In this document: one piece after another, positions 9,077 to 17,256 of the stretch | Position numbering within the stretch: position 1 is the first letter of the stretch | How the letters are laid out: every line of letters starts with the position of its first letter | Assembly (NCBI GenBank): GCA_002371985.1 | Contig: DFHZ01000042.1 | Span: 1-47,120 of the forward strand | Reading direction: 5' to 3' | Source: Ruminococcaceae bacterium UBA3710 | GTDB taxonomy: Bacteria > Bacillota > Clostridia > Oscillospirales > Acutalibacteraceae | Length of the DNA stretch: 47,120 bases | The notes under the pieces: generated by a model | The model's database searches: none | Told to the model about the DNA's origin: nothing | What the model saw: the letters and a program-made list of their open reading frames with translations, nothing else | Translations under genes and position numbers: made by a program

Positions 9077-9673
9077 CTAAATTCTGATAAATGCCGAAAT
9101 TATTATATATATGGCGACTATAAAAACCGATATATTCAGTTCGCCGTTGATTATCAGTGTAATTCCGATAATACTCACCAAAAGTCCGACCGCCAGAGTG
9201 ACAATTCTTACTATCCTTTCGGCTTTTAAAGGGTCTTTAAGTTTTTTTGATAAAATTATTTTAAGAATTGTTCCGCCGTCAAGACCTGAAACGGGGAGCA
9301 TATTAAAAGTAAAGAAAGCCAAATTTATGAGAGCACAGTCAAGCGAGAATGCACTTTTTGTTATCAAAAAATTGACATAAAGCGAACAAAACATAATAAG
9401 GTTTACCATTGGTCCTGCAAGGCTTATAAGTAAATCGCCGTATTTTTTTGCAGACATACCCCTTGTTATGCTGATACTTGCCGGTACAAGTTTTATTGAT
9501 TTCGGCTCACATTCGAATATCCACATAAATATAAGATGCCCTACTTCGTGTAACAGTACCGAAAAAAGGGTCGGAATAACAAGACCTGTCCTATCTGTGG
9601 CTATCATAAAGGCTATCACCGCCGAAAAAAGAAAAGATATATATATTTCCGTACCGAAAAATCTAAACCTCAT
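9077..9673 (-). CDS. Site-2 (M50) membrane metalloprotease, SpoIVFB-like
   Basis: A 198-residue intramembrane zinc protease. Seen: the HExxH motif as LLHEVGHLIF (about residues 42-49) inside a hydrophobic helix, and the second metal-site motif NMLPVSGLDGGTIL near residues 125-138, plus further hydrophobic segments. The short length without PDZ or CBS domains matches the SpoIVFB-type class that processes pro-sigma-K in Bacillus. Whether this organism sporulates cannot be told here; the substrate is unknown. AAGGAGG sits six bases before the ATG. It overlaps the 3' end of the upstream small membrane gene by 11 bases, indicating translational coupling. Confidence 0.88.
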   Translation of the reverse strand: MRFRFFGTEIYISFLFSAVIAFMIATDRTGLVIPTLFSVLLHEVGHLIFMWIFECEPKSIKLVPASISITRGMSAKKYGDLLISLAGPMVNLIMFCSLYVNFLITKSAFSLDCALINLAFFTFNMLPVSGLDGGTILKIILSKKLKDPLKAERIVRIVTLAVGLLVSIIGITLIINGELNISVFIVAIYIIISAFIRI

Positions 9674-9875
9674 ATTTGCCTCCTTGCTCTATCACTTCGC
9701 TGATACTTGTATCGTCGAGAATGTTTTTTTCATACCATTTTTTTGTTTTTTCAAAAAAACTTTTATTTGTAAACTTAATTACAAGAACACTCGCAAGTAT
9801 CAAAAAAACCGTTATAGACTCGATTATTATACATTTAATAAAAAAGGGGCGTACCTCAATTTCTTTTTCTTCCAC
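9663..9875 (-). CDS. Small membrane protein upstream of the M50 protease (possible truncated SpoIVFA)
   Basis: Seventy residues: a charged N-terminus, one transmembrane helix (about residues 12-32, FIKCIIIESITVFLILASVL), then a charged tail FFEKTKKWYEKNILDDTS. GTG start at 9875 with AGGAAAGG nine bases upstream. The position just before an M50 protease is where SpoIVFA, or an M23-domain homologue, sits in sporulating Firmicutes. Here only the membrane anchor and its juxtamembrane tail are present, with no LytM domain. It may be a natural short partner or a truncated gene. The function is inferred from position only. Confidence 0.6.
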   Translation of the reverse strand: MEEKEIEVRPFFIKCIIIESITVFLILASVLVIKFTNKSFFEKTKKWYEKNILDDTSISEVIEQGGKYEV

Positions 9876-9893
9876 TTAAATCAACCTTTCCTG

Positions 9894-9922
9894 TTGTAAA
9901 ATCAATGTTTTTTTGTTATACT
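9894..9922 (+). promoter_or_regulatory. Promoter of ygiQ-mnmA-rsmG
   Basis: TTGTAA (9894-9899), 17 bases, TATACT (9917-9922) with an extended TG at 9914-9915. It lies in the 75-base gap between the divergent M50 and ygiQ units. Confidence 0.6.
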
Positions 9923-9950
9923 TAAATATATTTACGAAGGGTGTGAAAGT

Positions 9951-11831
9951 ATGCCGTTTTTACCTATATCAAGAGAAGAAATGCTATCTTTCGGCTTTGA
10001 TACCCCTGATTTTGTAATTGTTACCGGAGATGCGTATGTTGACCACCCGAGTTTCGGCACTGCTATTATTTCAAGGGTATTAGAATCAAAAGGATATAAG
10101 GTATGTATAATTTCGCAACCTGAAAACGATAATGATTATATGCGTTTCGGAAGACCTAAACTCGCTTTTTTGGTAAACAGCGGAAATATTGACTCAATGG
10201 TCGCCCATTATACCGCCGCTAAAAAGCGACGCAGTGATGACGCATATACGCCCGGAGGAAAAGCCGGAAAGAGACCCGACCGAGCGGTTATAGTCTACAC
10301 AAAAGCATTACGAAGAATTTTCGGCGATGTTCCTGTCGCAATAGGCGGAATAGAGGCTTCTCTTCGCCGTTTTGCTCATTACGATTATTGGTCGGACTCG
10401 GTTAAGCCGTCAATTCTGCTTGATTCTACGGCAGATTTGCTTATGTACGGTATGGGCGAAAAGCACATAATAGAAATTGCCGACCGTTTAAACCGTGGTG
10501 AAGATATTAAAACTCTGCATGATGTTTTAGGGACATGCTATGCCGTAAATGTAAATGACTATGAATTTGGCAGTGCTAAAGAATGTCCCTCATTTGAAAA
10601 TGTCAGGGAAAACAGCGAGAGCGGTAAAAGGCAATATGCCATTGCTTGCAGAATACAGCAAGAACAGCACGATGCCGTAAGAGGTAAAAAGGTTATTCAA
10701 CGCCACGGCAATATGATAGTAGTTCAAAATCCCCCCTCGCCTGTCCTCTCGCAAGAAGAAATGGACGAGGTGTATTCGCTTCCGTTTATGAGAGATTTTC
10801 ATCCGTCCTACAAGGCTTTAGGCGGAGTTCCGGGAATTGAAGAAGTAAAGTTTTCGGTTATACATAACAGAGGTTGTTTCGGTGATTGTAATTTTTGTGC
10901 TATTGCATATCACCAAGGGCGAGAAATAACCTCAAGAAGTCATAGTTCGGTTGTAGCAGAAGCAAAAAAGATTACCGAAATGCCTGATTTTAAAGGTTAT
11001 ATTCACGATATTGGCGGTCCTACGGCAAACTTCCGCTTCCCTTCCTGCGAGAAACAGAAAACACAGGGTCTATGCCCCGATAAAAAATGTCTTGCCCCGA
11101 ATATATGCCCTGCTTTAAAGGTTGACCATAGCGACTATCTCGAACTTATGAGAAAAATCAGGGCTTTGCCAAAGGTCAAAAAGGTGTTTATCCGTTCGGG
11201 AATTAGATTTGATTATCTGTTGGCAGATGAAAACGAAGAGTTTTTTGACGAACTTATCGAGCACCATATTAGCGGACAGTTAAAGGTGGCTCCCGAGCAT
11301 ATTTCGGATAATGTTCTTAAAAGAATGGGAAAGCCGAGTTCAAAGGTTTACGAGAAATTCAAAAGAAAGTTCTATGAAAAAACCGAAAAGGCAGGAAAAA
11401 AGCAGTATTTGGTCCCCTATCTTATGTCTTCACACCCGGGCAGTACAATAAACGATGCCATAGAACTCTCGCTTTTTCTTAAAAAAGAGGGGTTGCACCC
11501 CGACCAGGTTCAGGACTTCTACCCTACTCCGGGTACCGTTTCAACCTGTATGTTCTATACGGGTCTTGACCCTTATACATTAGAGCATGTTTATGTTCCG
11601 AGAACACCCGAAGAAAAGGCAATGCAAAGGGCACTTTTGCAGTATTATCGCCCTGAAAACCGAAAAATTGTTTTATCCGCTCTAAAAAAAGCAGGTAGAC
11701 TTGATTTGATAGGCAACGGCAAAAACTGCCTTGTTGCTCCTGACAGGCAGAACAAAAACTCTGCTAACAATCAGAATTTTAAAAAGAAGAAAAAAACAAT
11801 AAGGAACATACATAAACCAAAACACAAGTAG
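9951..11831 (+). CDS. YgiQ-family radical SAM protein
   Basis: A 626-residue member of the UPF0313/YgiQ family. Seen: N-terminal B12-binding-like region (DFVIVTGDAYVDHPSFGTAI, GGIEASLRRFAHYDYW), the radical SAM cluster motif as RGCFGDCNFCAIAYHQGR (CxxxCxxC) near residues 307-324, an extra Cys cluster (CEKQKTQGLCPDKKCLAPNICP) that may bind a second Fe-S centre, and a basic Lys/Asn-rich tail from about residue 595. The reaction of the family is not established. The C-terminal basic tail could bind RNA (inference). It starts a likely operon with mnmA eight bases downstream. Confidence 0.92.
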   Translation: MPFLPISREEMLSFGFDTPDFVIVTGDAYVDHPSFGTAIISRVLESKGYKVCIISQPENDNDYMRFGRPKLAFLVNSGNIDSMVAHYTAAKKRRSDDAYTPGGKAGKRPDRAVIVYTKALRRIFGDVPVAIGGIEASLRRFAHYDYWSDSVKPSILLDSTADLLMYGMGEKHIIEIADRLNRGEDIKTLHDVLGTCYAVNVNDYEFGSAKECPSFENVRENSESGKRQYAIACRIQQEQHDAVRGKKVIQRHGNMIVVQNPPSPVLSQEEMDEVYSLPFMRDFHPSYKALGGVPGIEEVKFSVIHNRGCFGDCNFCAIAYHQGREITSRSHSSVVAEAKKITEMPDFKGYIHDIGGPTANFRFPSCEKQKTQGLCPDKKCLAPNICPALKVDHSDYLELMRKIRALPKVKKVFIRSGIRFDYLLADENEEFFDELIEHHISGQLKVAPEHISDNVLKRMGKPSSKVYEKFKRKFYEKTEKAGKKQYLVPYLMSSHPGSTINDAIELSLFLKKEGLHPDQVQDFYPTPGTVSTCMFYTGLDPYTLEHVYVPRTPEEKAMQRALLQYYRPENRKIVLSALKKAGRLDLIGNGKNCLVAPDRQNKNSANNQNFKKKKKTIRNIHKPKHK

Positions 11832-11839
11832 GTGAATTT

Positions 11840-12859
11840 ATGAAGGTTGCACTTGGAATGAGCGGGGGAGTAGACTCCTCGACCTCGGCATTGATACTTA
11901 AAAACAAGGGTTTCGATGTAAGCGGAGTTACCCTTAGACTTTTCGGCGAGAGCGACAAGGACGCCAAAGCCGTTTGCGACAGGCTTGGCATAAGCCATAG
12001 GGTTATTGATTTAACCGAACTGTTTAAAGACACAGTCATTGCCGATTTTATAAGCGAATATCAAAACGGTCGCACTCCAAACCCTTGCATTGTTTGCAAC
12101 GAAAAAATTAAATTCGGTGCTATGCTTAACGATGTTTTGGCACAAGACGGCGAGTTGATTGCAACGGGGCATTATGCCGTAATCGAAAACCATAACGGTA
12201 GATTTTTAATCAAAAAACCTACCGATTTATCCAAAGACCAAACCTATGTTTTATACGGTCTTACGCAGTTTCAATTATCGCATACCCTTTTTCCGCTGGG
12301 TGATTTAACCAAGACGCAAGTAAGAGAGATAGCCGCCGAAAACGGTTTTATAAACGCAAACAAAAAGGATAGTCAGGATATATGTTTTGTGCCTGACGGT
12401 GATTATGTCGGCTTTATTGAAAGGCAACTCGGCATATCGGCAAAAAAGGGCGCCTTTACCGATATAAACGGAAATGTTTTAGGAGAGCATAGCGGACTTA
12501 TCAACTATACGATAGGACAGCGAAAGGGTTTGGGTATTGCACTCGGACGCCCTGTCTTTGTTATAGAAAAAGACCCATTAAACAACACCGTTACATTAGG
12601 CGACGAGAAGTATCTCTTTAAGAAAAATGTTAATGTCAAAAATGTAAACTTTATTCCGTTCGACAAACTAAACGGCGATTTAAAGTGTTCGGCAAAACTT
12701 CGCTACCGCCATAACGAACAACCCTGCGTTTTGCACCCGATTTCAGAAACGGAAGTTATGATAGAATTTGAAAAACCGCAGAGGGCTCCTGCTATGGGTC
12801 AGTCAGCCGTATTTTATGACGGCGATTATGTAATAGGCGGAGGAATAATCAAACAATGA
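11840..12859 (+). CDS. mnmA: tRNA-specific 2-thiouridylase
   Basis: MnmA transfers sulfur to U34 of Lys, Glu and Gln tRNAs. The 339-residue product has the PP-loop ATP site GMSGGVDSS at residues 6-14, the catalytic Cys region NPCIVCN (C83 and C86; C86 aligns with the usual catalytic Cys), the persulfide Cys in SQDICF (C182), and the family motif YTIGQRKGLG. The length is at the short end of the family. The start follows AGGTGA. Its stop codon overlaps the rsmG start by four bases (ATGA), so these are translationally coupled. Confidence 0.95.
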   Translation: MKVALGMSGGVDSSTSALILKNKGFDVSGVTLRLFGESDKDAKAVCDRLGISHRVIDLTELFKDTVIADFISEYQNGRTPNPCIVCNEKIKFGAMLNDVLAQDGELIATGHYAVIENHNGRFLIKKPTDLSKDQTYVLYGLTQFQLSHTLFPLGDLTKTQVREIAAENGFINANKKDSQDICFVPDGDYVGFIERQLGISAKKGAFTDINGNVLGEHSGLINYTIGQRKGLGIALGRPVFVIEKDPLNNTVTLGDEKYLFKKNVNVKNVNFIPFDKLNGDLKCSAKLRYRHNEQPCVLHPISETEVMIEFEKPQRAPAMGQSAVFYDGDYVIGGGIIKQ

Positions 12860-13572
12860 TAGATTTTAACATTCAAAAAATAGTACCTGCTTGCAGTGAG
12901 TTCGGGCTCGACCTCGACAAAACCGCAACAGACAGACTGAATACATACGGAAACTTGCTTGTTTCATGGAACGAAAAAATAAACCTTACCGCAATAACCG
13001 AGCCGGAAGAGGTGCTTTACAAGCATTTTTTCGATTGCTTATTATTCTTTAAAAATGTCGATGTTCCGCAAAACGCAAAAATAATTGATGTCGGAACGGG
13101 TGCAGGTTTTCCGGGGCTTGTTTTAAAAATTGCAAGACCCGATATAAAACTCACCCTGCTCGACGGACTTAACAAACGCCTTGTGTTCTTGAATACCGTA
13201 TTAAATGAACTCTCTCTTGATGCCGAAACAGTCCACTTAAGAGCAGAGGAAGCAGGAAAAAAACCTGAATACAGAGAAAAGTTTGATATAGCATGTGCGA
13301 GGGCTGTTGCAAATTTGCCTGTGCTTTGTGAATACTGCATTCCGTTTGTTAAGGTCGGAGGGATGTTTGTTGCAATGAAAGGGTCGCAAGGTAGCGAAGA
13401 AGCAAAACTTGCATTAAACGCATATAAGTTATTATCTTGCGAAAAACCTACTATTATATGCGAAGAATTAAGGGAAAAAGAACAAAGGACCTTTATTATT
13501 TCAAAAAAGATTTCGCAAACTTCGACAAAATATCCGAGGATATGCGGAAAAATAGCAAAAAACGCTCTTTAA
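12856..13572 (+). CDS. rsmG: 16S rRNA (guanine527-N7)-methyltransferase
   Basis: RsmG (GidB) methylates G527 of 16S rRNA using SAM. The 238-residue sequence shows the typical N-terminus (YGNLLVSWNEKINLTAIT), the SAM-binding motif IIDVGTGAGFPGLVLKI near residues 76-92, and FDIACARAVANLPVL in the C-terminal half. It overlaps mnmA by ATGA and is followed by noc, the common Firmicutes order. The stop codon lies inside the loop of its own terminator. Confidence 0.95.
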   Translation: MIDFNIQKIVPACSEFGLDLDKTATDRLNTYGNLLVSWNEKINLTAITEPEEVLYKHFFDCLLFFKNVDVPQNAKIIDVGTGAGFPGLVLKIARPDIKLTLLDGLNKRLVFLNTVLNELSLDAETVHLRAEEAGKKPEYREKFDIACARAVANLPVLCEYCIPFVKVGGMFVAMKGSQGSEEAKLALNAYKLLSCEKPTIICEELREKEQRTFIISKKISQTSTKYPRICGKIAKNAL

Positions 13573-13590
13573 AAGAGCGTTTTTCTTTTT
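13562..13590 (+). terminator. Terminator overlapping the rsmG stop codon
   Basis: Stem ACGCTCTT/AAGAGCGT (13562-13569, 13573-13580) with a three-base loop TAA that belongs to the stop codon (13570-13572), followed by TTTTCTTTTT. Confidence 0.85.
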
Positions 13591-13680
13591 ATTATGTTGC
13601 TATTTGTCGATGTAATTTTCTTTACTTTTTTGGAAGATAATGCCATAATTATATTACAAAGTCAAGAGGGAGTATGACTT

Positions 13681-14523
13681 ATGTCCTATAATTTAAAACC
13701 TAAACTATTACTCCTGAAACCTAAAAAAATAGTTTGTTCCATAAATACTCTTAGAAAATACTATGATGATTATGATATAAAAAATCTTGCTGACAACATC
13801 GCAGTAAACGGAATAATTGAGCCTCTTATAGTAAACGAAAACGAGGCAGGAAAATATGAACTTGCAGTGGGGCTCAAGCGACTAAAGGCAGCATTGTTAC
13901 TCAATTTAAGACGAGTACCCTGCTTAGTTATAAAAGCGACAAATGAAGATATGGCATTCTTATCCCTTTCAGAAAACTTAAAAAGAACAAATCTTAATTT
14001 TTTCGACGAGGCAGAAGCCATAAAACAAATCATTAACCGATATGATAAGACTTGTTTACAAGTGTCAGAACGGCTCGGCATATCCTCTTCGGCACTTCTT
14101 AACAAACTTAATCTTTTAAAATTAAGTCCGCCTATAAGAGAAAGGATAATAAAATCAGGTCTTAGTGAAAGACACGCAAGAATAGTCCTCTTAATTCCCG
14201 AAAATAAACAGTCTTTATTCTTAGACAAAATTATTCGGGACGAACTTAGTTTAAGCGAAGCGAGAGAACTTTCCGAAAAGATTTTGTTAGGGCTCGACGC
14301 AGAAAATGAAAGCGAGGAAACCGCTCCCGTAAATCCCATAAGAAAGGTCGCCATTGGCGACGCAAGGCTTTTTGCAAACAGTTTATCAAAACTTATAGAC
14401 ACAATGAAAAATTCGGGTGTTGAGGCCTATTCAAGAAGGAGCGAAACCGATAAATATATAGAATATAAGGTTCGCATAATCAAACCTGTAACAGAAAATT
14501 ACAATCAACTTAAACTCGTATAA
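13681..14523 (+). CDS. noc: ParB/Noc-family nucleoid protein
   Basis: A 280-residue ParB-type DNA-binding protein. The position right after rsmG points to Noc, the nucleoid-occlusion factor, rather than chromosomal ParB. Seen: the N-terminal ParB domain (NLADNIAVNGIIEPLIV, residues 35-51), box II as AVGLKR (62-67) where the family CTP-binding motif is normally GERR, SENLKR (97-102), and a helix-turn-helix near residues 124-146 (LQVSERLGISSSALLNKL). The C-terminal half is variable. GAGGGAG lies eight bases before the ATG. It has its own terminator and sits apart from soj/parB, which are not in the window. Confidence 0.8.
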   Translation: MSYNLKPKLLLLKPKKIVCSINTLRKYYDDYDIKNLADNIAVNGIIEPLIVNENEAGKYELAVGLKRLKAALLLNLRRVPCLVIKATNEDMAFLSLSENLKRTNLNFFDEAEAIKQIINRYDKTCLQVSERLGISSSALLNKLNLLKLSPPIRERIIKSGLSERHARIVLLIPENKQSLFLDKIIRDELSLSEARELSEKILLGLDAENESEETAPVNPIRKVAIGDARLFANSLSKLIDTMKNSGVEAYSRRSETDKYIEYKVRIIKPVTENYNQLKLV

Positions 14524-14524
14524 A

Positions 14525-14570
14525 ACCCGAATATGCTCTTTTTGTCCCCAAAGGGCATATAGGTTTTTAT
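14525..14570 (+). terminator. Terminator of noc
   Basis: Eleven-base stem (14531-14541 with 14550-14560, one G-U pair), extended by AACC/GGTT, followed by TTTTTAT at 14564-14570. Confidence 0.75.
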
Positions 14571-14573
14571 AAA

Positions 14574-14657
14574 GGCGACATTTCCCCTTTTGTCGCCATA
14601 CACCATATTCATCCCCATACAGCAAAGAATCGTAGTCTTATTGACTACGATTCTTTG
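14574..14657. terminator. Two further hairpins between convergent noc and plsC
   Basis: GGCGACA/TGTCGCC (14574-14580, 14591-14597) is followed on the minus strand by TTTATAAAAA, a fair terminator for plsC. A perfect 15-base stem (CAAAGAATCGTAGTC, 14623-14637, with 14643-14657) overlaps the last codons of plsC and has no strong T tract on either side. Confidence 0.55.
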
Positions 14658-15475
14658 TTTCTTCGCATATTTATATTGTTGAGCATTTCTTCATGAACTC
14701 TTTTGCCGATTTCATCGGTATGTAAAACCGCCGTTTCTTCCTCGCTTATAACATCAATAACATCAAGGAAAACTACCGTTTTCTTTCTGAACATATTTTT
14801 AAAAACAAGATTTGAATTAACAAGCGTACAAACAACTATCGGACATTTTGACTTGGTCGCAATTTTAAACGCACCGTTTCTGAAATCGTGAAGTTCGCCG
14901 TCAAGACTTGTATATCCTTCGGGGAAAATACCGATACTCGCTTTATCTTTCTTTATATATTCTATTGCTTTAAGTATAGTCTTAATGGCTTCTCTGTTGT
15001 TCTCCCTGTCTATCGGCAAGCAATAAAGTTTTTTCATCATTTTTGCGACGAAAGGCAGAAGTGTATAAACCTCTTTTTTTGCAATAAACCCGAGTTCCAA
15101 ATCGGGGAAAGAACTTAAAATTACAGCCGGGTCAACATCGTTTATATGGTTGCAAACAAGCATAAGTCTTTTGTTTTCGGGTATTTTATCCTCGCCCGTA
15201 ACTCTTATTTCCACCCTCGCAAGTTTAAAGACCATAGGCAAAGTGTACTTAACTAACAACCTATAATATTTATTCCCTTTTTCGCTCTCGGTATTTGGAT
15301 TTACTATCAGAGCAGAAACAGCGAAAACCGCCAAATGCAGAATTATAAATCCGAGGAAAAATCCGATAAACAACACGGGCACAAGCCACCAAGAATAACT
15401 TTCTTTTAAAATATCAAAGAAAATATCAAGTATCGGAATAAGTGCGGCAGACGCCACCAAATAAACATAAAGCAT
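14645..15475 (-). CDS. plsC: 1-acyl-sn-glycerol-3-phosphate acyltransferase
   Basis: PlsC acylates lysophosphatidic acid to phosphatidic acid at the membrane. The 276-residue product has two N-terminal hydrophobic segments (about residues 3-20 and 30-60), then the acyltransferase block I NHINDVDP (HX4D) and block III GIFPEGYTS, with RNGAFKIATKSKCPIVV after it. The N-terminal membrane pair makes it a little longer than minimal PlsC. Last gene of the long minus-strand run, 16 bases after a small Cys protein gene; its 3' end forms part of a long hairpin. Confidence 0.9.
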   Translation of the reverse strand: MLYVYLVASAALIPILDIFFDILKESYSWWLVPVLFIGFFLGFIILHLAVFAVSALIVNPNTESEKGNKYYRLLVKYTLPMVFKLARVEIRVTGEDKIPENKRLMLVCNHINDVDPAVILSSFPDLELGFIAKKEVYTLLPFVAKMMKKLYCLPIDRENNREAIKTILKAIEYIKKDKASIGIFPEGYTSLDGELHDFRNGAFKIATKSKCPIVVCTLVNSNLVFKNMFRKKTVVFLDVIDVISEEETAVLHTDEIGKRVHEEMLNNINMRRNKES

Positions 15476-15491
15476 TTATTTTCCCACCTCT

Positions 15492-15677
15492 CTAATTCTG
15501 TTTTCTGACAATAGAATACTCGTCATAAAAATCATAGTACGGACAATTTTGCGTATGAAATGTTAAAAATGCCGCCATCTCGTCCTCGTCTAAGTCCATA
15601 TTGCAAAAATATGTCTCGCTTTCATCATCATAAATATAATTAGCACAACTTTCGCAAGAAGATTTTTTTAATTTCAT
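15492..15677 (-). CDS. Small four-cysteine protein (DUF6472-like)
   Basis: A 61-residue acidic protein with a CESCANY pair near the N-terminus and two later Cys (FCNMDLDEDEM, NCPYY), which suggests a small metal-binding fold. The pattern and the LDEDEMAAFL core match a Clostridia family I recall as DUF6472; the function is unknown. The ATG at 15677 begins one base after the LCP stop codon, with GGTGAAGAG just upstream. A GTG at 15689 would add four residues. Coupled to the LCP gene and followed by plsC. Confidence 0.7.
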   Translation of the reverse strand: MKLKKSSCESCANYIYDDESETYFCNMDLDEDEMAAFLTFHTQNCPYYDFYDEYSIVRKQN

Positions 15678-15678
15678 A

Positions 15679-17247
15679 CTACTCTTCACCGTCTGTATCA
15701 GGAGTTTCTTTTTCGCTGATTTCCGTTGTATCTTTGTTCTCGTTTCCGCCTTCGTTGGTTGACGGTTCTTTATCCTTATCGGGAGTTGTCTCCCCCGTTT
15801 TGTCGTCGGGAGTATCTTTAATATTTGTATCGTCGCCCGTTTTTATTTCGCTAATTACGGAACTTGTATTCTTATTATCAACGGAACTATTATTGTTTGC
15901 AGGTGTTTCGTCTTTTGGAACAACTTTAGGAGTATTAGAGGTCGTTCCTGCATTATTTTTACCCGAAGTATTGCCTCTTTTGGCATACCAGTTGTCCTTT
16001 TCAATCGGATGCTCTGCTACATAATCTTCTATTGTCATATCGTCATAAATAATGGCATTTATAACCTTTGAAGCGTAGTTAAGGTCGAAATAAACGACCG
16101 AACCGAATGAACCGCTCGGCGACGGCATAAGAAAGTTCATTTCTGGAGTGTTTTGCGGAATTCTGTACTGTTCAAATGTTGGCGAAGAGAACATAACACT
16201 GAACGCAATATTCATAATTTCGGTGTAGGAAAGAGATGTTTCAGTGCAGGGTATCAGTGCCTTTGCAAGTTTAACACTTTGAGATTTGCTCATACTCTTT
16301 GCCTTGTTGAAAAGTTGCTCCATAACATATCGTTGACGGTCTGTTCTGCCGTAATCGTTACTTGTACCCCAAATATTGGTACAGTATCTTATTCTGGCAT
16401 ACGCAACCGCCTGAATACCGTTAAGATGTTGTTCGCCCCAAACCGTGATATAATAATCATTAGGCTTTAAGTTTTCGTATTGGCAAATTTCCTGTATCAT
16501 ATCGTTGATGCCGTGGTTGTTTTTGCCCCTTGATGTTACCTCATCCTTTGTAAGGTTGACATCTATACCGCCTACGGCGTCGATAATATCTGACATTCCG
16601 TAGAAATTAACCGTAGCATATTCGGAAATATCAAGTCCGAAATTTTGGTTAAGCGTCTTTATGGCAAGTTCGGGTCCGCCCCAACTGTATGCACAGTTTA
16701 TTTTGTTATAGGTAAGACCTGTATCTCGCTCGATAGGTACCAAAGTATCCCTCATAAGAGAAATTATTTTGACTTTTTTGGTTTTTGTATTGATACTGAG
16801 TATCATAATACTGTCAGAATTGCCTTTAAATGAGGTTTTTCCGTTTGTATCTCTGCTGTCAATACCAAACAATGCGACATTTATGATATTCTTATCTATT
16901 ACGCCCTCAAAACCAAGCACATCAGGATCCCCTGTAATTCTTTTATAATTATAATCAAAAATTATAAAAAATGCACTTATCATAATCACCAATACAAGAA
17001 GCAACGAAGAAACAGCAACAATCGCCCTGCGTTTGCCCTTCTTCATACATTTCCACCATTTGCGAATTTTGTAATGCCTGTCGCTTAATTTTTTCGCAAG
17101 TCCGTGCTTTTTCTTTCTGTAATGATTTCCTGTATAATAATAGTTTTTGGAATTTACATAATATTTACTTGTATCAGAAACAATATCCTCATACTCTCTT
17201 TTGCTTGAGGAACTTATATCCTCAAAATTAAAATTATTTTCCTGCAT
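15679..17247 (-). CDS. LytR-CpsA-Psr (LCP) family glycopolymer transferase
   Basis: LCP enzymes attach teichoic acids or other glycopolymers from undecaprenyl-phosphate to peptidoglycan outside the cell. Seen in 522 residues: a long charged, basic cytoplasmic tail (1-77), one transmembrane helix (about 78-98), the LCP domain (NVALFGIDSRD, GNSDSIMILSINTKTKKVKIISLMRDT, TYNKINCAYSWGG, VGGIDVNL, GEQHLNGIQAVAYARIRY, RTDRQRYVM; about 120-340), and a low-complexity Thr/Asp/Glu/Lys tail from about residue 430. The conserved Asp and Arg residues of active LCP enzymes are present. It may act on the glycan exported by the 3.7-9 kb cassette (inference). Confidence 0.93.
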   Translation of the reverse strand: MQENNFNFEDISSSSKREYEDIVSDTSKYYVNSKNYYYTGNHYRKKKHGLAKKLSDRHYKIRKWWKCMKKGKRRAIVAVSSLLLVLVIMISAFFIIFDYNYKRITGDPDVLGFEGVIDKNIINVALFGIDSRDTNGKTSFKGNSDSIMILSINTKTKKVKIISLMRDTLVPIERDTGLTYNKINCAYSWGGPELAIKTLNQNFGLDISEYATVNFYGMSDIIDAVGGIDVNLTKDEVTSRGKNNHGINDMIQEICQYENLKPNDYYITVWGEQHLNGIQAVAYARIRYCTNIWGTSNDYGRTDRQRYVMEQLFNKAKSMSKSQSVKLAKALIPCTETSLSYTEIMNIAFSVMFSSPTFEQYRIPQNTPEMNFLMPSPSGSFGSVVYFDLNYASKVINAIIYDDMTIEDYVAEHPIEKDNWYAKRGNTSGKNNAGTTSNTPKVVPKDETPANNNSSVDNKNTSSVISEIKTGDDTNIKDTPDDKTGETTPDKDKEPSTNEGGNENKDTTEISEKETPDTDGEE

Positions 17248-17256
17248 TTTTACACC

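Noticed and set aside
13437..13640. A 67-codon plus-strand frame across the rsmG end
   Set aside because: It overlaps rsmG and runs through its terminator, with no ribosome site.
13770..14402. A 210-codon open frame antisense to noc
   Set aside because: The noc protein has clear ParB motifs; the antisense product is Ser/Leu-rich with no features.
14431..14625. A 64-codon minus-strand frame over the noc end
   Set aside because: It is made of the hairpin sequences and the antisense of noc, with no supporting site.
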